Program-made: the position numbers and the translations under genes
The notes under the pieces: model-generated
Seen by the model: only the letters and a program-made list of their open reading frames with translations
What the model was told of the DNA's origin: nothing
The model's database searches: none
NCBI RefSeq assembly: GCF_040802235.1
Contig: NC_133156.1
Coordinates: 148,969,173-149,033,172 of the forward strand
Source: Manis javanica
Lineage: Eukaryota > Chordata > Mammalia > Pholidota > Manidae
DNA: 64,000 nt
Direction of reading: 5' to 3'
In this document: piece by piece, positions 14,165-26,240 of the stretch
Position numbering within the stretch: the stretch's first letter is position 1
How the letters are laid out: each line of letters opens with the position of its first letter

Positions 14165-14335
14165 CTCTGAGCTACGAAATGTGTCACAACCGTTTACGTG
14201 TGCTCTTGCCAACTCTCACAGCACCTACAGCAGGCACTCTTATTTACTCTGCCATTTTACAGATGAGGAAACTGAGACCTGGAGAGGCCAGGGACCTACC
14301 TCCAGCCACTGAGGGGGATCCCGGGCAAATGGCCA
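14165..14335 (-). mobile_element. MIR SINE
   Basis: Antisense MIR core: 'gccattttacagatgaggaa' followed by 'actgagacctggagaggcc' is near-consensus. The flanks are more diverged. Confidence 0.8.
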
Positions 14336-14440
14336 GCATCCATCACTCCCTCGGCCTGCTCCACCGCCCCAACCCCAAACCTGTCCAGACCGTCACAGAG
14401 TTGAGACATGGCAATGGGTTCAAATGTATTTTTTAAGCTT

Positions 14441-15699
14441 CTTAAATACAAATGGCGTGATGGGCGTCTCCTAAACTCAGCTGTTTCTTATTTGACATTC
14501 CTCTTCCTGAAGAGAACAGATTCACAAAGAGCCCAGGGGATGGGAGGGTCCTCATGTCTGGGAACACTCGAGAGCATGAGATGTTGTCTGTCACTTGGCC
14601 TCCCCTCTGATGGATTAAGTGGTCAGGAGGAGTAGCACCTGATCGGGAAGGCGGCCAGGAGCGGCTCTCCGTGGAATCCCGTCTGAGGGGGAGGACTTTC
14701 CTGTGTCCACGCCTCCCACCACCATGTGTCTCAGGTAAATGGCACTGGGCCGTAAGTCATGTGCCCTGTCACCTGCAGCCAGAGTCCCGGGAAGTCCTGT
14801 CTAAATACCTCTCCAGTAAAAATAAAGAAAATACTTCACAGCACCGTGCCAGCTGACTCGGACAAAAGCCTTATCTGTGGATTAGCTAGTTCTCACACGA
14901 TGTTCAAGAAGCTTTCTCCACCACGTTGCTCATCTGGTTGTTCCTAAAATATCACTTTTCAGAAGGAACTGAAGAGAATAAGAAACTTCAAATTTAAAGC
15001 AATCAACTAACTCCGTGAAAAAGCATAGCTTTTTTTTCCTGAAATCAGCAGTTGAGGAATGCAATCTCCATTTGGGTCCCTAGTCATTTGTAGGTTGAAT
15101 CAGAAGAAAATAAATTCAATACCTGGGCAGGCAGTGAATGACAGAACAAAAGACTTACCATAGACAATCTCCACCCTAGCCTAGGAGAAAACATTAATTG
15201 GGTGGGTGTCTGAACGTTTGACCCTGTGAACATATCTGGGACACCAGTAAAATTGGTCATTCTAAGGGCTCTGTCCTTCTTCCTGGAATCACTTTCAAGA
15301 ATGAGCCACTGGAGCCCCTGATGGTAAATGGATATGTGAGATGCTTGATTGACTGATTGAAAGAAGGGAAGATTGTAGATGGAAAGAATGGAAGAAAGGA
15401 GGTTGGGCAGTGGGGAGGACCTAGCAGATAATCACATGCAGTAATGTAAAAAAGGATTGTTTGAGAATAAGACGAAATGCACCTGATTTTTGTTTGCTTG
15501 CTTAATTAATTCTACTTCATCAAAATGTACACAATTGTTAACACTCTCACAGCCAAAAAGATTCACTAGAGTGTCAAATTTACTTTGCTCACAAGGATTT
15601 GCTGGCCAAGAATCACTGTGGCAGATGCACCTGAAGAGGTTCGGCCCTTATTTCCTGCACCATGACGTCTCATGAAACAACCACCAATCTGTCGCGTTC
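14441..15699. other. Non-coding stretch
   Basis: No recognisable gene or mobile element. 15351-15412 is purine-rich (gaaagaagg-like runs). Confidence 0.4.
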
Positions 15700-15840
15700 C
15701 TTTGCTCACTGCATGAACCTGTTTGAGTGCCTCCATGAGCATGGCACTGCTCTAATGGTGGGCAGTGGCAGAGGGCACGGAGGGACACTGGGGGAGCACC
15801 ATGCTCAGTGAGCCTGCCCTCCATGTACGGTGCTCAGTCG
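15700..15840 (+). mobile_element. L2/MIR-type ancient repeat fragment (probable)
   Basis: The phrases 'tttgagtgcctccatgagca', 'tggcactgctctaatggtg' and 'gcctgccctccatgtacgg' fit the familiar ancient-repeat order 'gagtgcctactatg ... gcactgttctaggc ... ccctgccctcatgg'. Low identity, approximate bounds. Confidence 0.45.
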
Positions 15841-16257
15841 GAATGCAGCTCTTGTGACACTGTAAAGACGTTGCCTGTACCCAAAGATCTGCTTGCAGGG
15901 ACGGCCTTGTGTGCCTGCTGGACTTTCTTCTTATGTTAAATCCTAGGACGCTTGTTTGGATTTTGTGGGCTCCAGACCTACTTGAGGGGATGGCAAGGAG
16001 CCTCATGGGGTCTGCAGGGCCGGGATATCAGGTCTGGAGCCCAGGAAGGCCAGGCAAAGCGTGTAGCTCCATACAGGCGGGAAAGCCTTCCTCCCTGGAA
16101 CATTCGGACTTCCAGGGCCCACCACGTGCATGCAGACATTTGCTGCTCCAAGCATCCTCCACACTCAGAATGAAGCATGGCTCTGCAAGGACAGCTCCCA
16201 ACCAGCGTCCCCCCAGGCATTTCCAAGCCCAATCTGTCTTGTCTCCACACCCCTGGT

Positions 16258-16607
16258 TTTGGACTGAGTAGTGTCCCCCAAACTCATATGTTGAAACCCT
16301 AACAGGATGATTCTATTTGGAGATAGGGGGCCTCTATGGGTGGACTAGTGTTAAATGAGGTCATGAAGTGGCGTCCTGGGTTGGTAGGATTACTGGCTTA
16401 TAAGGAGAAACAACAGAGAGCTCACGCTCCCCAAGGGCACATGCGGAAAGCAGGCCACACGAGGACCCAGCGAGAAGGCAAGCTGGGAAGAGGGCTCCCC
16501 CGAGGGCCCGACTCAGCCTTGATCTCAGACCTCAGAACTGTGAGAAACAGATGTCTGCCTCGCCAGCCTCCAGCCTATCACGCTCTGTTTCAGCAGCTCA
16601 AACTGAC
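16258..16607 (+). mobile_element. MLT1-type MaLR solo LTR
   Basis: About 350 bp carry the MLT1 (ERVL-MaLR) LTR landmarks in order: 'ggactgagtagtgtccccca', 'catatgttgaaaccctaac', 'atttggagatagggggcct', 'aaatgaggtcatgaagtgg', 'cacgaggacccagcgagaag', 'cagaactgtgagaaacag' and a terminal 'cagcagctcaaactgac'. No internal proviral sequence is attached. Typical of an old, inert solo LTR that predates placental radiation. Confidence 0.88.
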
Positions 16608-16610
16608 TCC

Positions 16611-19352
16611 ACCAGCCTGGGCATGGAAGAGCTACATGGGTTCAAGAGTGGAAAATGGAAGGCTGAAGACAGCCCCCCAGCAGGCATGGTGCAGACAGGA
16701 AGCAAGGGCCTTTGCGCCCAGCGTGTGGGTGCCCAGCCAGCCAGATACTCAGACAGGTTAGCAGGCAGATTTCTCGGGGATGGTCCTGGGCCTCATGGGA
16801 TGATTCAGAGACACAGCACTGCTGAGGGACACTACTGAGTTAGGAGGAGTTCAGGGGCCGTCCTCTTCCATCACCAGCTGCTCCAGCATGGCGCCAGGCC
16901 TAGGAGAGGCAAGCTTGGTGCCCAGCACATCACATAAAAATAAGCTTATTGTTTCTTGATAAACATGTCTGGTAGACCCAGAGGGGTCCATAGACACTTG
17001 CAGAAATGTGTGCATCTGCTCCATTACAAGATGTTTTCAATTTTGCATTTTAGTCTCAATTGTAATAAAAATATATATAAGAACTACTTACTGTCAGCTT
17101 TATTTCATGGATGAATTGGCCTTGATGGTGGCCTGCTAATAAGAAAAAGGTAGAATTAGAATTAGTTAATTAATTAACAAGTGATTCTTCTGCACCAAGC
17201 AAGGTCTACGCTACCCCATGGTGACTGAAGGGTTATTTCCTTGTAGTTCAGTGGAGAAGAGAATAATGGGGAATTTTGCTGTCACACAACACGGAGTATT
17301 TTAAACACAAAAGAAACAGAGCCCACTAAGTCAGACTGATATTCACACTGTGAGCAGCAACTTAATTTAAATCAAACCACACTGATGTCATTAATTTAAA
17401 TATTACTGATACTAAAGCTTTACTTCATCCAATTTCCAATTTTATGTGTATAATGACAAAGAATTTATACTGCTCTATTGAGTATATTTTTAAGCAATGG
17501 AAATGGGAAAAATTGATGTCAACACTAGGGACCCTTGAGAAAATGTGTCCCCTGAATAGAGACCCTATGTACTTACCAAGCTCCAAAAACACCACTTGGT
17601 GTGAGTCCTCTACGAAAAGAAATCCAGGGTTTCTAAGGTCTTAAGGATCCCTAAGAAATCCGGAGTTACTTGTGAATTACCAAGGCCTGCCGTGAGCAGA
17701 AAGCTGAGAGAATAAAGCCCACATCAAGAGCTGATCTGGTGTCACGTCAACGACGCTCAGACTTTATGCACTACCTTGAGGATACATGTGTGAGGCCTCG
17801 TCCCCCTTTCTCCACCCTCCTTTCCAGGTCCATGTGCCCAGATGGGGTTGTGGATACACTGAGACAACTCTTCTTGTCTGATCTGAAGCCCAGGCTGTGT
17901 GTTTATCCTTACACAAGGGCTTCTGACTGTTTTACTCCCTTTCCAATGTGTCCAAGTGGATGAGCAGCGGGAAGATAATGCAGAAAACTCTACAAAGCAT
18001 GGCCTCGACACAGTAGGCCTCATTTTCCTTGTGTGGCAGGTGTCTGGAGGGGGTTCGGAAGCTCAGAGGTGCCAGGTCCACATCTATGCAGATGTCAGGG
18101 ACTTTCCTGGTAGTCACATGCATCCCTGGTTCCAGACTGCTCTGTAGACAGTGGGCTGGGGTAAGAGGCTTGGCCAGTGAAGACCTTTGCTGTTCCAGTT
18201 CCCAGGCCCAGACCAATTGGGGTTCATCCCCTGGCCCTGTGGTGGCCTTGCCACCCTGAGATCCCTGGCACCGAGCCGCCTACCTGATCAGGAGGACAGG
18301 AGGGGTACAGCCCCACCACAAACAAGCCTTGCATTTTCACTTCCAAAAACACTGTCACACTGGCGATCGTTGTTAAGAAACCCCAGAATGGTAAGAAAGT
18401 CCAACATTTATGAAAACAAACTAAAGGTTTATGAAAATGTGCTTGGAATATCAGCCTATTACATGTAATAACAAAAAACGTTCGTTTGGTGTATCCGATA
18501 GTGTTTGGACAAGATTCAATTCTATTTTTAGGAGATTTCAATTTCCTTTCCCATAAACTAGATGAAATACAGTATGTGGCATATTTATAGTGACCCTCTT
18601 GAAGACTGTTACACTTTCAGAGCCTTTAATAAGTCTAAATGAGATGGTCTGCCCCTCACCTCACTGAGCAAATAAATAGCTGGCCGTGACAATCATCGGA
18701 ATTAGGCACCGTGTCCCCTTCCCTGCCATGTTTTACCACCTTGAGGCTCCCAGTTCCTACAACAACAGCTCTCTAAAGACGGTTCTAGGCAATAAAGACG
18801 ATATTTAGGGCCATCTGGTGATTCCATTCAATTTATTTCTTTGACAAGACTTATAAATAAGAAAGTGTAATTTCCAAAAGCAACCATGAAATTTACTATG
18901 CAAACTACAAGCTGCACCCCCTCTGCACCTTTGTCCTTCTGGCGTCCATGAGGGGCCCCCAGGCATCACGAGCATGTTATAGCACTTGGTGTTTTCAAAG
19001 CACACTGCAAAATTAGCCAATTTATTCTGAGAATGGAGCACAGTGGTACCTGTGACACAACGAAAGGAACTGGCAGGCAGGCACTTTCCCACATCTGATG
19101 GAAGTTGCTCTGGGCTCACACCCTCTGCAGATATTTACTGCCATGCCCTTGTATTATTTCTCAGGCACCTATACTTAACACGGGGTGACTCCTAGAGATA
19201 ACACTCCCCACACACTCTTTAAATGACAGAAGTGTCCTCACCTCCACCCCTAAAACTGAGGGAAACAACCTCTTCCCCGAGGCAGCCTGACACCTCCTCC
19301 AGGGGCACAAACCCCCAGTAAGTACCAGGCCCCCAAAGGTCAGGAGCTAGAC
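16611..19352. other. Non-coding stretch with two AT-rich candidate elements
   Basis: No gene or clear repeat. 17040-17430 (agttaattaattaacaagtg, gtcattaatttaaatatta) and 18480-18700 (cctttaataagtctaaatga) are AT-rich, unique-looking and could be conserved regulatory DNA. The rest is featureless. Confidence 0.4.
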
Positions 19353-19482
19353 CTGTCCCCACTCCTGCATCGCTGAGCCAGGGCTGGGGGTGAGAGTCAT
19401 GGCATTCCAGCAGTTTCTCTCAGTGCACACCCCTGGGTGTGCAGAGTCACACCAGGCACGACGCCTGCACTGGCATGAACAT
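19353..19482 (+). repeat. 130-bp inverted duplicate, copy A
   Basis: Matches the reverse complement of 20968-21097 at about 88%. The core gcagtttctctcagtgcaca continues identically to ...tgggtgt. The 1,485-bp spacer contains an old L1M and a 39-bp tandem repeat. I recognise no known family in it. Confidence 0.85.
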
Positions 19483-19589
19483 TCCTCAAGGACCCTGAAA
19501 TCATTCAAAACGTGCTGGGATTTCTTCCCCAGGGCCTGTGACAATGAGAAATGTATTTTAGAAAGTGTCCTGCCCACTCCCACCACGCA

Positions 19590-20130
19590 ACGCCACTCAG
19601 CAATGAGAAGGGAGAGTCCCTGACACACACAACAGTCTAGACGAATCTCAAGTGATTCATGTGAGTGAGAAACAGCCAGTCCCCAAGGCTTACCTACTGT
19701 GCACACCCATTTATATGACATTCCTAAAATGACAGAATTCAGGAAATAGGGTACAGATTGGTGGTTTCCAGGCATTAAGGACGGGGGCTGGAGAGGTGGG
19801 CAGAGGGAAAGGGCATGTATGAAAAGGCGCTGTAGCAGGGCAGAGCATCAGGGACACTTGGGTGGAGATGTCTGAACCTTGATCTCAGTTGTCTATACAT
19901 GAATCTACACAGGTGGTAAAATTGCATAGGATTAAATGCACACACATGAGTGCATAGGAAATGTGCAGAATTCTGGCCCAGGTGGGTGGGTTACACAGAT
20001 GTCAGTATGAGAAGCTGATTTCATTCCACAGTTTTGTGAGATGTTTATCATTGAGAAAAACTGGGCACAAGGGATCTCTACAGGGAATTCTACAATTTTT
20101 CTCAAAGTAAAATAAATAATTCAATTGGAA
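19590..20130 (+). mobile_element. Old L1M 3' end
   Basis: In order: an ORF2 tail ('actcagcaatgagaaggga', 'gacgaatctcaagtgattc'), 'ccatttatatgacattcct', 'gattggtggtttccaggca', 'gtctatacatgaatctacac', and a 3' end 'aaagtaaaataaataattc'. This is the layout of an ancient L1M copy in sense orientation, heavily mutated. Confidence 0.75.
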
Positions 20131-20599
20131 ATGAGCACAAATGGCATCCAGGACTTTGCCGGATGTTGCGCAGTTTGCAGACCACTCTATTAACGTGCAC
20201 CCATTGTCCGAGTAGCACATTCCTCCGCCCTTGCCCAGAGCAGGTGCATGGTCCACACCACAGACTGCATGGGCAAAGCCTGGGAAGTCTGGCCAGGTTG
20301 GGTCAGGCAAACACTTCCTTGTCAGTTTCTGAAATGTTGCTGTGGTCTTCTGGTTATCCTGCAGTAGAGGCTGACCCCAGTTTCCCACAGAAGGGTGTGC
20401 AGATGTCACTTCCAATTCATTATGGAGTAACTCAAGATCCCTAGACCCCCTGGGTGAAGATGCTCTGAGAACACAGAACCAGTCTGAACACCCTCATGAG
20501 TAGTTAAGGGTAAAGCCCAGAGACAACGTGGCAGCCCCAAAGAGCCCTGTTTCTCTCTTTGTAAAAGCCCAAGTCATGGCCATGACCTCTGACCCCACC

Positions 20600-20677
20600 C
20601 AGGCTACCCCATGGATGCTCTCTGCCAACCTGCATGTCCAGGCTACCCCATGGATACTCTCTGCCCCCCTGCCTGCC
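20600..20677. repeat. 39-bp tandem repeat, two copies
   Basis: Copies at 20600-20638 and 20639-20677 share caggctaccccatggat and the following ctctctgcc, with a few differences at the 3' end. Confidence 0.9.
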
Positions 20678-20967
20678 CAGGCACCTGTTCACTGCAGGCA
20701 CGTGGCCTCCTCACCTCTCCCTGGATAGTCCAGTCACACTCCTGCCCCAGGGCCTTTGCACCTGCTCCTCTCCATTTGGAAAGCTCATATCTGTCAATAT
20801 CTGCATGGTGAGGGCAAATGCCAGGACAGATCCAGGTTGGGTGACAGATGCTTATACAAGGACTGAGGCAGAGAGAGGGGGGTGCTCTTAAAGGAAATGA
20901 ATACAAAACTACCCGTGGAAAGTTCGACACAAAAGTGGATATATATTTAGAATATATATTTAGAGTC

Positions 20968-21097
20968 ATGTTTATGCCAGTGCAGGAGCCATGACTGGTG
21001 TGACTCTGTACACCCAGGGGTGTGCACTGAGAGAAACTGCCAGAATGCCATGAACCTCACCCTCAGCTGTGGCTCAGTGATGCGGGAGTGGGGACAG
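20968..21097 (-). repeat. 130-bp inverted duplicate, copy B
   Basis: The reverse complement matches 19353-19482 end to end at about 88% (about 15 mismatches, no gaps seen), including an identical 31-base core. I do not recognise the family. Confidence 0.85.
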
Positions 21098-24000
21098 TTC
21101 TTGCTGCTGAATATATATCCAAATTTTAAAAGTCTGATGAAGATCACATATATCACAAAATTCAAAATGATGACATACCTTATTAATCAACTGCCAGACA
21201 CACTTCTACAATACTGCTTTCCCACATTTTTATTACTTCTTCTTATGACAATGATTTACTAATATCGTTTTTCTTAAGAGAGAATAGATTGATGATGTAG
21301 TGTGGCTGACTGAAATTTGTTTTTTATCTTTGATGTTTGGATTGTGGTAATGCAACAAGTCTGTGTTCTACAAACAGAAGAATTTTGGTAAATTCTATTT
21401 TGGTCTAGTCCCATTATTAAGAAGAAATAGAGAGGAGAGAAAGCCTCCTGTGTCTACAGTGGGATGCGCTGAATTGCAAAGAAGGTTCCTGAAAGGCAGG
21501 AACTCCTATTTCCAGCAAACATGGGAGAGAACTGAATCTCCCCACTTACAGGTGTGCAGGCAGTAATTGAGTGACTGGAAGAATGTTCTGGGATCATACA
21601 CTTTAGACCTGGTTTCCAGTGCAGGGGCCCAGAATGCACCATGCGGGTTCCTCTGACCCAGAATCTTCATGCCCAATCCCACAGGGTGGCTCGGGGGTGA
21701 CAGGCACAGCCCCATTCACAGCTATATAACTGCTCAAGGCAGGGCTCACAGACCACATACACACTCTCAGCAAGTCTACCCCAACCTGAACCAGTGGGAC
21801 ATCCAAAAGTGTACACAGCCTGCCAGAGCCACCTCCCCCCAATAATGTGGCTGAGGGAACGCAGCTGGGAGGGCTCACCAACCGCAGGTAACACCTCTGA
21901 ATCCAGGACCCCAGGACCAGCTAGTGGGCAGGGGGTGCAAGCACTGCCTCTAGCCGGCCAGCCTTTCGTGCCATGACCCCTGGGGGCGTCTTCCCTCCCT
22001 CGTCCCCTTGCCCACATCATTTTTCTCCTTGGCACTGGTACTGTCTAATATCCTTGTATTTGACATGGACTCACTGGCACCGCCTGCCACCAGCACCTAG
22101 GATGCCCATTCTGTCAGGCTGGCTCTCCACCTCTGAGTCAGAGGAGTGTGGACGTGGAAGACATTCAGCAAGTGTTTACTGGACGGCTGATCAAATGCGC
22201 CAAGGTCCCCATAATTCCTCTGCTTGTCAGAGTGCACACTGGTGATGCTCAGCCTCACACAGTGGCCACATGGCACCAGGAGACACCTGAGCCCATGGGG
22301 GCACCTGCAGTGATGGCTTCCCTTTGGACATGTAGGCTCAGCAAAGAGTCGTAGAAGCAGGACCTGGAAGAGCTCAGGGACAGGACTGGCCTGGGTGCTG
22401 GGATACTGCTGGGGTGAGGGGGTCCCAGCAGGTGCTGGGAGCCCAGGAACCCCAGAGGACTTCTCCTCCACCTGGGTGGGGTCCCCCAGTGACACCAAAT
22501 GGCTGTGTCTCCACTGAGGCCAGTGTGTGCCCATGTCCCCTAAAGGAAACCAATGATACTGATGGCTGGCCCTGCGGAGAGGCAAGCCCAGGCTCAGACT
22601 GGCTGGGGCGCACAGACCGCTGGTTCGCCAGGAGCCGCAGCTCAGAAGTAGCAGACCCAGAGCAATTCAGCCACCACGTTGCTGCTGAACTAGGTGAGTC
22701 AGCTCTCCAGGGAGGCACTGGGCAGAGGTGGATGCGCTGCCAGCAGCTGCCAATAGGCCTGCAGGTACAGCCACACTGTAGGAACAATGGGTGCCAGAGC
22801 ATGCTGCCACCTCTGCGACCTGCAGAAAGGGCCACTCACCCAAGTTAACCCAGTGTTTCCCAAACACGGTATTTTCTCATTCTCAAGTCCTTCTTAAAAC
22901 ATTTCTGAAGGCAGAGTACATCTGGGACATCCTGCTGGCATTAAATGTCAGATGAATTCCAGACAACCTGTTATTAAGTTAATGGCACATGCCAGTTGTC
23001 AGCACCTTAGAATTAAGGAAATGCAATACCTAACATCCACAGTTCTAGCATATTTCCCCTTAAACACCAGAAAGGAGTGCAGGCCAGTCAATGGGGTCCC
23101 TTGTGGAAGCCGGGTTGATCCAGGACAGTGTGATGGTGTCGGTGACATGGATGGGGCCCCAGAGCTCAGCGCTGGCCTCCCAGCCCCTCCCCACACACTG
23201 ACACTTGGGTGGAGCCCTGCAAGGCCAGGCTGTCTCCCTGGCCCCTGCCCTCCGCAGCCCACTCCCCCTTCTGTCCCAGAGCTCCAGTTCTCCCTGGCAG
23301 CGGCCCCTCGCAGAGACATGCTGGCCCTGTGGCCCATGGTCCTGCCTTTGGTCCTGTGCTGCTTCTGGCTCAGAGTCACCTGGCTCAGTGCCTTCAGAAC
23401 AGGGGCCCTGGGACATGACCTGCAGCCCAGGATCTGGGGCCCCAGGCCACTCTGCCCTTGGCCCCCTTGGCCATCCTCAGAGACTCGCCCTAATTCTGTG
23501 AAGGCCTATTTTGGTATAGGTGGGTGTGTCCTCAGTGGGACTGGCACGTCACGGTCCTCCCAGGCACCCTGGGAAGCTGAGGGAGTCCCAGATGCCCCAC
23601 TGTGCCAGCATTGGGTAAGGAGGACTCTCAGATGCTCAGGCTGGACTCCAGAGCCTGACTTTAGGGGGAGCCTGCATCCGAGAGTCTAGGAGACACATGG
23701 GGCTCTAACCTCATGATGCCAAGGGCAAACATCTTGTGTCTAGACCCTAGAGCACTCTTCCTGGGTAAGCCCCATCTGCACAATGCTCGGAGCCCCCCCA
23801 TGGCCTGGGAGGGGCAAGCACCGCCCCAGAGCCCACCACAGAGGACAGGCGTGCACAGCATGGCTGCACACAGTGCGAGGCAACCGTCTAAATCCAAACT
23901 TGTTCACATCTTCACAATTTACTTCAGAGCTTATTTCACTTGCTTAAATCTGCTTGAATTCACACCAGAAGCAAGAGCCTGCCTTTCCAGACCACAGACG

Positions 24001-25644
24001 GACTTTCTGGGCTCTTCATTATGTTGAAAAAGGAAGACCAGGCCAAAAGCAGAATCACTGTGGGGCTTTTTTACCTTAATAGAGGAAGTTTCCTCCAACC
24101 TATTAATTTTGAAAAACTTCAAACCTATGAGAACATTTTCAAACACAGCACAGGGAACACCACGTCCTCTTCACCCGGACTTGCTGGTCTGATCTGCTCG
24201 TTTCCTCTCAGTCCCCGTCAGCCTCATCCTTTTATGAATGTAGAATCACTCATGCAGCAGAGGCCACGGCTACGCAGGCATAAAGGGGACAAGGAAGGCC
24301 CTTGTGAGTTGACATGAAGTATCTTTAAGCAGAATAGCAAACAGTAGCAAACAGCAATTTTTTTTTTAAGTGTAGAGAGCATGCTAATTTTTTTAGAATT
24401 ATAGAAATACATTTTAAAATGAAGTTTATATGTACTTGCTACTTATGCAACAAAAGAAATATACACCAGAAATGAACGAAGATGACAGATAAGAGTCAGT
24501 GGGATGGGTTGGAAGATTCAAGAGAGAGTCTAGGATTTCTCGAAGAATTTCTTGTCATGTAGCTTTAACATCTGCGTGTGCAAATGTTTTTTAAAGCCAA
24601 ATAGTAAAATTAAATTTAAAAAGGATAAAAAAGGTGAATTCTTACAATGAATTCATCAAAAATAAACATAACTGATTTGATGCACAGAGTAACTGTAGCG
24701 AACAAGGGATCAGTTGCAGTTGCCTTTGAGCCAGAGTCACGGGCTTTTTGCCACTGCCAGGATGAAGGGCAGGGCGGGTGCGGCAGCAAGCTCAGAGCAG
24801 GCAGAGGCAGGGGTGTGCTGCGGGAGGACTGGGCCGCAGCTGACAGAGACAGGAAGGGCAGAAAGGGGGCTGCTGGGACAGAAGCCTCTCTTCTGGGTGC
24901 TCACTGCTTTTCTGATGGACTGTCTCATCGCTTTATCCCATGTACCTCATGGAGTGAGACCTGGTTTATCAGACCACACTGATCAAATTAGGCAGGATGG
25001 AAAAGTTATATTGCCTGTGAATCGAGTTAGTCTCAGTTGTCTGGGGGCAAGCACACTAGGCCCCCAGTGGCCCTGCACCCCGATGGGCAGCAGGCACAGC
25101 TGCGTCAAGCTCTATGATGGGCAGGGGACACTGAAATAAGGAAGGCAGCTCTGGCTTCTTTGGCCCAACACGGCTGTATTTTCTAACTGCCGCCGCAGCC
25201 CCGGACTGTCTCATCTCAGCAGATGTGCTGAGCAGCCTCTCCACAGCCCCACTGAGAACGGTAAAGGACTCATTTCTGGGGCTCTAAATCTTTACAGAAC
25301 AGTTACTATCTGGATTCAGATGAAGACCATGAGAAATGTACACTCAAACATCTCCGTTACTCCATAAAAGGCACACATTGAGTAGCTTTCCAGTATTTCC
25401 CATGTCCTTCCCCATACCTGGAAGGCTAGGTGACACTGTTATAAGGGGCTGGGTGAGAGGAGAGGAGGTTGCTGTTGTCACCGAGCTCTCACTGGGATTT
25501 AATGAAAAGTGAGAGGCAGGCACACGACATACCAAGTCCCCTGTATTTTCACTATTAGAGGCAGTATTTCACAGCAGCTGTATGCTGGTGTCCCCTAGGA
25601 TGAGCGATGCAATGGGAAAGTCTTAATGTTCATCTGACACACCT
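21098..25644. other. Non-coding stretch, GC-rich in the middle
   Basis: AT-rich at 21100-21430, GC-rich at 21600-23900, then AT-rich again (24300-24640, which resembles a decayed LINE). The longest open frame, 22952-23689 plus (245 codons), has a low-complexity Pro/Gly/Leu/Trp-rich product with no domain or codon signature, so I do not call it a gene. Confidence 0.45.
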
Positions 25645-25840
25645 GGGTGTGATTTCCAGGTCTACTGCGTCCTTAGCAGCACCCAGATCTTGAGTGAGAT
25701 GCTTAGATACTCTGGGCTTCAGTTTGCTCATCAGCAAACAGGTTATTCTTTTATTTGCATCGTAGGGTTTTGTGAGGGCTGAATGAGATGATGAAGTGGT
25801 AAGTGGACTCTGATACCTGAGAAGCCAGCATTTGACAGTT
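25645..25840 (+). mobile_element. MIR SINE
   Basis: Sense-orientation MIR: 'gagtgagatgcttagatact', 'cttcagtttgctcatcagc', 'gtagggttttgtgagggctg' and 'aatgagatgatgaag' follow the consensus order. Confidence 0.75.
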
Positions 25841-25899
25841 TAGCGCCTGCCTGTCCTTCTAGTTGCTAAGCTCCTCCCTCTTCTGAGTTAGTAAGAAGG

Positions 25900-26240
25900 G
25901 TAACAGACAAAACAGGAGAAATTCTTTCTAAACGATAATTTATAAAACCATGAAAATGACTCACAAGACAGTCACTGATCTGAGTTCATAAAAGAAACTC
26001 AAACACAATACTGGTTCCCAAGTAAAACTCCTAACTCCCTCCAACTTGGTCTTTTTGTCATATTTTTTTCCCACTATAAATTCTAATCAATGAAATAAAT
26101 TACCCAGAATGTTTTATTGTAGTGCAAAATAAGCCCATTTGGGAAGCTATATTTTAGGTATTTTATAGTTCTGTACAGCATGCCACCCATTTACCTGAAG
26201 TAAATGTGGACAAGTAACCTTAATTATTAGGAGGTGGCAA
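25900..26240. promoter_or_regulatory. Candidate conserved non-coding element
   Basis: AT-rich unique sequence with ctaatcaatgaaataaatta, gttttattgtagtgc and ccttaattattagg. No repeat match; regulatory role inferred from composition only. Confidence 0.35.

Noticed and set aside
22952..23689. 245-codon plus-strand open frame
   Set aside because: Low-complexity Pro/Leu/Gly/Trp-rich product, no domain, no splice or promoter support, overlapping open frames on both strands; chance ORF in GC-rich DNA.
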